Shown here piece after piece: positions 27,050-32,156 of a DNA stretch of 32,156 nucleotides. Origin of the DNA: a virus; IMG/VR virus record IMGVR_UViG_3300024999_000275, positions 1-32,156 of that record. One strand, 5' to 3'. The notes beneath the pieces were generated by a model that made no database searches, had not been told where the DNA came from, and saw nothing but the letters and a program-made list of their open reading frames with translations. How positions within the stretch are numbered: the stretch's first letter is position 1; each line of letters opens with the position of its first letter. Both the position numbers and the translations under genes were made by a program.

Positions 27050-28500
27050 TAGCCAAACGCCTCCCATGTGCAGTTTGCAACACTTATCGTCTTTGCGGTA
27101 CTGCCATTAGTATTCCGTAATATAATTTCCAAGTTGCCCCCATTCATCCTTACGCTATACAGTATAATGTCAGATCCTAGCCCTGAACCTGGACATAACT
27201 GTCCATCTACTCCGTAATACAAGGCTGTTGTTCCTGCCCCAAACCCCATTGATGCGGCTTCATTTACATTAGTAGTAAATATACAACTAGCTCCCGTTGA
27301 ACTAGCGCTTTTAATCATTAATACGCCTTTTGTGGCGTTAAACCCAACGCTTATATTTTTTGTATAATTACTACTTGCGGCTATAGATGTTGTTGTGTCT
27401 GACCAAGTTCCACTAGCTGACTTTATCCTTTTATCTAACTCTACCTTCGCCCCCGCCGGAGTTACCGCCAATGTTGTGCTGGTTCCTGTTGTAACTTCTG
27501 CGTCTGTGGCAAGCTCGACTATTCCTTTTACCGTGTCGGAAGCATCGACAATCGCAACCTTAATTCCGCTAGTTACTTGCCACCAATCATTAGCGGAGTC
27601 CCATTTGACAGTAATGATTGCTCCTGCCTCAATGTCACCTGTTTCAAGGGCATCGTTGTAATACTTACGCAAGTCCTTTGCGCCACCGCCAGCATCCAAT
27701 GTTGCTGCACCGGTGTTGGCGGTATTACAGAATATGTCTAGCGTCATACCTTCTATATAGGAGACGATAGCAGGACTTAGGACAACAACATAAGCATCTG
27801 TGCTCCCTGCATCTTTCTTATAATATCGCGCATAATTAGCCAAAAGCGTTGCAACCGAATTACTACTTGCTGCATTGGTTGTATGCCCTGCTGTCGGAGT
27901 ATCCTCGACATTGCCCGTTACGTCACTTAAAATAGCAATGTCACTTGCCGCACTTGCGCCAACTACTTTAGCCCTGCCACTTGCATCCCGAACTATAATC
28001 GTGCTCGCTGTCGCTGCCGATACAGCACCGTGGGCAGTAGTAGTATTTGCTGAATGGTTGGCAATGGTATCCGCATTATTCTTCACTGTTTCTATTGTTC
28101 GTCCTGCTCCTGCCAAATTATCCAACTCAGCTTGAGTCGCAACATCTGCCGCGCACTTTGCCGCCGTGACGGAACCATTAGCATACTTAGCTGTAGTTAA
28201 CGAGCCGTCAGGTATCGCCCCTAACACCGCAGCAACTATTTGAGCATAAAGCCAATCCGCTCTATCTCTTACGTTCGTTCCGCTTCCTGCTATGGTCTCA
28301 GGTATGCCAAGGCTGTCTGCGCCACTTGTCCCATCTGTAATTGCATTAAGTAAAGATACAACCGCATTTAACGCAACCCTTACCTCTTCGGGTGGAGAGT
28401 CAAGCTTTGCCCACACTTGAGCAGGAGCCAAGACGCTATTCAGGTCGTACGGTTGCCCTACGAACTTTTCAGTTATTGCCCCCATTGTTGGAAATGCCAT
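27049..28500 (-). CDS. tail fibre protein, 483 aa
   Basis: About residues 325-355 carry the tail-fibre repeat GIVELATDAEVTTGTSTT followed by LAVTPAGAKVELDKRI, the Phage_fiber_2-type signature. Before it lie Thr/Ala-rich beta repeats; the C-terminal 130 residues (WSDTTTSIAASSNYTKNISV ... SVRMNGGNLEIILRNTNGS) form a receptor-binding tip-like domain. It starts at ATG 28500, overlapping the nozzle stop (TAATG). Should bind the host surface and set host range. Confidence 0.85.
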   Translation of the reverse strand: MAFPTMGAITEKFVGQPYDLNSVLAPAQVWAKLDSPPEEVRVALNAVVSLLNAITDGTSGADSLGIPETIAGSGTNVRDRADWLYAQIVAAVLGAIPDGSLTTAKYANGSVTAAKCAADVATQAELDNLAGAGRTIETVKNNADTIANHSANTTTAHGAVSAATASTIIVRDASGRAKVVGASAASDIAILSDVTGNVEDTPTAGHTTNAASSNSVATLLANYARYYKKDAGSTDAYVVVLSPAIVSYIEGMTLDIFCNTANTGAATLDAGGGAKDLRKYYNDALETGDIEAGAIITVKWDSANDWWQVTSGIKVAIVDASDTVKGIVELATDAEVTTGTSTTLAVTPAGAKVELDKRIKSASGTWSDTTTSIAASSNYTKNISVGFNATKGVLMIKSASSTGASCIFTTNVNEAASMGFGAGTTALYYGVDGQLCPGSGLGSDIILYSVRMNGGNLEIILRNTNGSTAKTISVANCTWEAFG

Positions 28501-30212
28501 TACTTCACCTTCTTCCTCAGCTTGAAACTAATCATAACCGCTAACATGGCTATACTGCGATTAAGCGTATTGTTTCTGATTCTAAATTGAAAATACTCAG
28601 CCTTGATTCCTATTTTCTCACCCTGCGATTTAGGGTAATTTGGTGCTTCCGTTCCTGCGTTGAAGTATGAAGCGTGGAAGTATCGGGCATCAAAAATCCC
28701 TGATTCTTGCAGAAGAACTATGTCCTCTTCCCCTGAATCAGAGATAAGCGTTAAGGTGTGTTCTGTTCCGTAAGATGCTTTAAATGTAAGATTGATTCGC
28801 TCAAACTTCTTTATCCATTCCCTGCCGCCTAAGAACATAAGAGGTGAAGTCCACCATGCGTCTATTGCTACGCCATCGTCGGAGTAAGGGTTATCGTTGG
28901 TTATTTGCTGTTCGGAATAGATGAGCCCGTTTACGTTATCGCCCATATAGAGAACGTCTGAACGCGTCAGAAAGTACCCTGCATTGGCATAAATACCAGT
29001 GTAGGGATACCAACAATAAACTCCACCTGCCAAGTCTGAATATTCAAGGTCCAGAACCCAAACCTTGTCTTTGATGTGCAGAAGGTATTTATTTCCGCTT
29101 ATTTCAGCATGGGCTAAGGCTAAGTCTGCCTTCGTGTTGTCAAGGATTCCGCTTGCTATGCCGTTTTTTCCGTTAACGCCTTGACTGACTATTTTGCAGT
29201 TAGCTTGTCCTTTGGTTAAGCTCGCCCAAGTCCATACTACACCTTTATCTGAGAGAGCTAGAAGACCATTCTGAGCAGGGAGTACAGTTCGCGGTGCGAT
29301 ACATCCAAACTCATCACTTAGACCGAATGTAGGGACTGTGACCGAACCAGAAGTAGAGTCCACATTAATGTATGAATACCACTGCACGAATTCATCTCCG
29401 GGTTCTTTGTAGGTGATAAGGTAATCGTTCATTCTGCCCCAACCCGTAACACTTCGAGAGTCGTTACCAACGCTTATGTCAGCATCTTCAGGAAAGTATG
29501 TTGGGTCGTAAAACCATGAATAACGAACTATATTTGGGTAGGTTGGATGTCCCGAAATGAATACAGCAGTATTATTGTTACCCGCGTACTCAATAGCCAT
29601 GGTGCATTTAGCGATAAGGGTTTGGTCCATGAGCGCGGTTGCCTCTAATTGAATTTGCAGGGTATCAGTTCCAGCAGCAGGGGCAGAGGTGAAGGTTGCT
29701 GTCCATGTTGTACGATTGAAGGTGAAGTCTGTACCTTCTACTTTTTCTACTTCATAAATGTACGCTTTAAATAGATTTGCTGAGAGGGTAATTGGGGTTA
29801 CGCCATCAGATTGATATATTTTGTCGAGTACAAACGCTGTCGCTATTCCGTCAGGGTCATAGCTTGTTTTCCATTTGTCACTCAAATGATTGAACTTTTC
29901 GTTTGCTGTTCCGCTTGTGCCATCAGGTTTTTTACCTAGCGTAACAGTTGGGACCTTGGCAATATCCGTCACGTTACCAGCCGTTGTGCCGTTATAGTAG
30001 ACGTATTCATTGCCCGTGAGGAAGTAAACCTTGTCGTCTGATTCAAATGAAGTTGTTGGAGCATCGGTTAAACCTGAAAGGATTCCTTCGAACTCTGTCC
30101 ATAAAGAAAAAAAGACGGATGCTGATGCGGTTCCATCTAACACCGTTGCTGTATCTACTCCGTATGTTCCATCTTTACCGTCTGTACCTGCCCAAAATGT
30201 TGCAATTGCCAT
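28500..30212 (-). CDS. tail nozzle / DNA-stabilisation type protein, main part, 570 aa
   Basis: Built of many beta strands with propeller-like blades: DDKVYFLTGNEYVYYNG, NTAVFISGHPTYPNIVRYSW, GRMNDYLITYKEPGDEFVQW, QNGLLALSDKGVVWTWASL, NKYLLHIKDKVWVLDLEY, DVLYMGDNVNGLIYSEQQ. The pattern fits the beta-propeller nozzle family (P22 gp10 / T7 gp12-like) that forms the lower tail tube of podoviruses. It lacks the usual N-terminal segment, which I find as a separate gene at 30645-30914. ATG behind AAAGGGGG, partly paired with CCCC upstream. Confidence 0.7.
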   Translation of the reverse strand: MAIATFWAGTDGKDGTYGVDTATVLDGTASASVFFSLWTEFEGILSGLTDAPTTSFESDDKVYFLTGNEYVYYNGTTAGNVTDIAKVPTVTLGKKPDGTSGTANEKFNHLSDKWKTSYDPDGIATAFVLDKIYQSDGVTPITLSANLFKAYIYEVEKVEGTDFTFNRTTWTATFTSAPAAGTDTLQIQLEATALMDQTLIAKCTMAIEYAGNNNTAVFISGHPTYPNIVRYSWFYDPTYFPEDADISVGNDSRSVTGWGRMNDYLITYKEPGDEFVQWYSYINVDSTSGSVTVPTFGLSDEFGCIAPRTVLPAQNGLLALSDKGVVWTWASLTKGQANCKIVSQGVNGKNGIASGILDNTKADLALAHAEISGNKYLLHIKDKVWVLDLEYSDLAGGVYCWYPYTGIYANAGYFLTRSDVLYMGDNVNGLIYSEQQITNDNPYSDDGVAIDAWWTSPLMFLGGREWIKKFERINLTFKASYGTEHTLTLISDSGEEDIVLLQESGIFDARYFHASYFNAGTEAPNYPKSQGEKIGIKAEYFQFRIRNNTLNRSIAMLAVMISFKLRKKVK

Positions 30213-30234
30213 ACTGAGCCCCCTTTCTTCGGGG

Positions 30235-30633
30235 TTAGACTAAGCTATACCCAACGCTATATGTGATGGAATCCGCGTCCGCATGAGTCATGGTTATGCG
30301 GAATGTTTTGGGGATTGCATCTTTTGCTATCAAGTTGGATGCTGCTGTGAATGATGGATGCACTCGATAGACGTTCGTGCTTGTTGTGGTTACTGCTGCT
30401 GACACAAGGATGGCATAATATTTACCTGATGCAGGGTCCTTGCCTTCGATAGTTAAGGTTATACTTGGAGTATCTGCTGATGCCGTAACATCAAGGATAA
30501 CGATTACGCCCTTGCCGCCTAAGTTTGTTATGTCAGAACTTGAAACTGTTGCTGTTCGTGCTGCTGATGCAAAGCCTGTTCCTGCTACGTTTGCTGCAGC
30601 GTCAAACAGTTCCTGGAGAGTTATATCCGCCAA
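30235..30633 (-). CDS. beta-sandwich virion protein, 132 aa, TTG start
   Basis: TTG start behind GAGGTGATTACCC. The sequence is almost all beta strands (GKGVIVILDVTASADTPSIT, LTIEGKDPASGKYYAILVSA, FRITMTHADADSITYSVGYS). This type of small protein occurs in tail or head-decoration regions of many Gram-positive phages. It lies between the two parts of the nozzle protein, so it may form part of the nozzle assembly or be an insertion. Confidence 0.65.
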   Translation of the reverse strand: MADITLQELFDAAANVAGTGFASAARTATVSSSDITNLGGKGVIVILDVTASADTPSITLTIEGKDPASGKYYAILVSAAVTTTSTNVYRVHPSFTAASNLIAKDAIPKTFRITMTHADADSITYSVGYSLV

Positions 30634-30644
30634 GGGTAATCACC

Positions 30645-30914
30645 TCAATTCTTTTTGTAAATTGATCCCCCACATACGACGAGGAATTCAGTTTCGCCGT
30701 TTGTTTTAAATTCGGTCATTAGTCGGATTGGGGTTGGACCGAGAGATGCGGCGTAGGGACGGGAGAAGCCTTTTCGTTTAGTTGGGATCGCTCCGTCAGA
30801 AAAATTTATGTTCTGCATATCAGGGCTTGCAGAAGAAGGTATTTTATCGGGGCTAAGGTCAATCCTCAGGCCTGATGCAAAGCCATCGGGGAAGCTATAT
30901 GTTTCGGTTGCGAT
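30645..30914 (-). CDS. N-terminal part of the tail nozzle protein, 89 aa, ATC start
   Basis: The frame encodes TYSFPDGFASGLRIDLSPDK then PDMQNINFSDGAIPTKRKGF and TEFLVVCGGSIYKKN: the conserved opening of nozzle-type tail proteins (FxGGLNTxxSPxxLPxxxxxxxxNVxFxxGxxxKRxGF pattern). It ends before the normal propeller begins. A TGA lies three codons upstream and no ATG, GTG or TTG precedes the conserved region; the first usable codon is ATC at 30914, behind GGGGGTGAGG. Either a real near-cognate start or a sequence error. The rest of the protein is at 28500-30212, past an inserted gene. Confidence 0.6.
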   Translation of the reverse strand: MATETYSFPDGFASGLRIDLSPDKIPSSASPDMQNINFSDGAIPTKRKGFSRPYAASLGPTPIRLMTEFKTNGETEFLVVCGGSIYKKN

Positions 30915-30927
30915 ATGTCCTCACCCC

Positions 30928-31875
30928 CTACCATGTGTACAAATTACTTAGGCTTGATACATGCGAGGCTGTACTTGAAATGAGATTCATGCGTTTTTCT
31001 GTGTATTTTTTTAAGAAAGCATCGCCCCTTCCTGCCTCTTCACTATTTTGAATAGTCCCCGCACAATTGTATGCTATGATTAAACTAGCATCATCCCTTA
31101 AGTCAATTACTAAGGCATCATCAACCGATTGAACATCCGTAAACGTCAAGAGAGTTGGTTTACGCCAGTAGTGTACTAATAGAAGCATCGGTCCATCGTA
31201 TGAGTTAAAGCTAAGTTGATTCTCGGGAGTTTTTATCATGTTGGAATAAGGAACATATTGCCTTGCATCTTTTTTAACTTCAACATAATTAAGATCGAGA
31301 AAGTCAGTTGGAGCCTCCTTAATAAACCACGGACGATGCTGCTGTACATCTGCTTCTGTAGGCCACGTATAGGCATACAAAACGTAATTACAGAACAAAT
31401 AAACAGAACCGCCAGTAAACCGCAACCTAACCGTATTGGTTGATAAGGAAGGGGCTATGAGTCTCCTGTATTCTGCAAATCCTTCCGTTCCCGATGGCAC
31501 GGTGATAGTCTCTATTTCTGCGTAGGTTACACCATTAGCTGACTCCTCGATGACAATCTCACCGGGATAAGTTGCCTCGAAAAAAGTTGACTTCCCATTC
31601 ACAAGCGTTATCGAGAAGTCAACGCCTGGAATATGTTGTTTCAGGGAACTCGTATCATCGGCAAGGGTATTCTTTATGGGGTTATGAGGAATTAGAAAGG
31701 TTTTAGGGAGCTTAGCTGTGGTGCTTGCAAGCTCATAAATCGATTCGTTTGTAATTTGTTGGATTTTAAAGCCATAGTCCGCTACCTTTGAGGGGACCTG
31801 AATGGTTCCTCTTGAACTGTATTCGTCTAACAAGCGCAGAGTTGACGTTCTAATTGCTCCATAAGTGATCGCCAT
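30928..31875 (-). CDS. head-tail adaptor-like virion protein with inserted beta domain, 315 aa
   Basis: The N terminus (IRTSTLRLLDEYSSRGTI ... YGFKIQQITNESIYELA) and C terminus (DGPMLLLVHYWRKPTLLTF, DDASLIIAYNCAGTIQNSEE, KKYTEKRMNLI) form the helical bundle of adaptor or tail-tubular-A type proteins of podoviruses. Between about residues 85 and 195 lies a jelly-roll-like domain (GEIVIEESANGVTYAEIETI, NTVRLRFTGGSVYLFCNYV) resembling a galactose-binding fold. ATG follows AAAAGGGGG, which may pair with CCCC next to it. Just upstream of the nozzle genes, as expected for the adaptor. Confidence 0.65.
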   Translation of the reverse strand: MAITYGAIRTSTLRLLDEYSSRGTIQVPSKVADYGFKIQQITNESIYELASTTAKLPKTFLIPHNPIKNTLADDTSSLKQHIPGVDFSITLVNGKSTFFEATYPGEIVIEESANGVTYAEIETITVPSGTEGFAEYRRLIAPSLSTNTVRLRFTGGSVYLFCNYVLYAYTWPTEADVQQHRPWFIKEAPTDFLDLNYVEVKKDARQYVPYSNMIKTPENQLSFNSYDGPMLLLVHYWRKPTLLTFTDVQSVDDALVIDLRDDASLIIAYNCAGTIQNSEEAGRGDAFLKKYTEKRMNLISSTASHVSSLSNLYTW

Positions 31876-31910
31876 GGGGTGAATCCCCCTTTTCGTTTAA
31901 TGTAATAGCA

Positions 31911-32156
31911 TTATGTTCTTGCAAGAATGCCAATTGCTTCTCCACTTGTTAATGCTATTTTGGTTAGCTTTACAGGAATAATAGCCCCTGCTGGAAGTGC
32001 AGTAAAATCACTAAGTTGTGCTGTAATTGCGCCAGTTACATTAGTCTGTGAAGCAACGACAGCCTGAGCTAATACTTGAATAGTTGAGAAGTAATAACCC
32101 GTACCAGATACTGCACTACTTACCCCTATGGTAATAGTATCCTTAGTGCCCTCAAC
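31911..32156 (-). CDS. 3' part of a virion protein cut by the window edge
   Basis: The last 81 codons of a frame entering from the right edge: VEGTKDTITIGVSSAVSGTG, ... GAITAQLSDFTALPAGAIIP, ... ALTSGEAIGILART. All beta, Thr/Ala rich, typical of head-fibre, decoration or minor capsid proteins. The family cannot be named from this fragment. It ends 36 bases before the adaptor-like gene. Confidence 0.6.
   Translation of the reverse strand, partial: VEGTKDTITIGVSSAVSGTGYYFSTIQVLAQAVVASQTNVTGAITAQLSDFTALPAGAIIPVKLTKIALTSGEAIGILART

Noticed and set aside
1-32156. CRISPR arrays, tRNA or rRNA genes
   Set aside because: No regularly spaced repeats of CRISPR size, no tRNA cloverleaf with a T-loop/CCA pattern and no rRNA segments were seen by eye; a tRNAscan or CRISPR search would settle it.

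Overview
The window looks like about 32 kb of a temperate, podovirus-like phage of a low-GC Gram-positive bacterium (Firmicutes). The signs are strong AGGAGG-type ribosome sites, frequent TTG and GTG starts, a BhlA/UviB-type holin, an Amidase_3 endolysin, YopX and Rha proteins, and an IS200/IS605-type element. Genus is not decidable from this alone. No integrase or recombinase is visible. Instead there is a plus-strand block that looks like a plasmid maintenance module, so my main inference is a phage-plasmid (an extrachromosomal prophage). Terminase, portal and capsid genes would lie outside the window.

Layout. 1-4720 (minus): early leftward operon of small genes that starts with a Cro-like XRE protein and includes an HNH-AP2 homing endonuclease, an HTH protein and a Rha-type regulator. 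4730-4947: divergent switch region with promoter and operator-like palindromes. 4948-7372 (plus): XRE repressor, a small GYF-type protein, then a replication-type wHTH gene preceded by an attenuator hairpin and a possible antisense RNA and carrying three 15-bp iterons, a MerR-like coiled-coil protein, a ribbon-helix-helix protein and a small membrane protein. 7546-12966 (minus): a chain of tightly coupled small accessory genes (two YopX, several zinc ribbons, an HNH endonuclease). A TnpB-RHH element (about 7972-9410) interrupts one zinc-ribbon gene.

13013-13701: second replication-type gene with an RBS-sequestering pseudoknot leader and downstream iterons. 13723-14006: a promoter-terminator unit without a credible ORF, the best candidate for a new structured RNA. 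14107-15714 (minus): lysis cassette (membrane-anchored helix-hairpin-helix protein, BhlA-like holin, amidase, small membrane protein) behind a structured leader. 16012-16857 and 18492-18749 (plus): moron-type genes against the phage direction, ended by near-identical terminators. 16908-18459 (minus): HTH protein with an ATT start, GYF-type protein and HNH endonuclease. 18761-32156 (minus): virion genes: adaptor-like protein, a tail nozzle split over two ORFs, tail fibre, Q-rich coiled-coil protein, lytic transglycosylase, and a 1197-residue LPD38-type ejection protein.

Reading them together: the repressor and the rep/MerR/RHH block would maintain the dormant circular state. The Cro/Rha side, the second replication gene with its RNA-controlled leader, the lysis genes and the virion genes would serve lytic growth.
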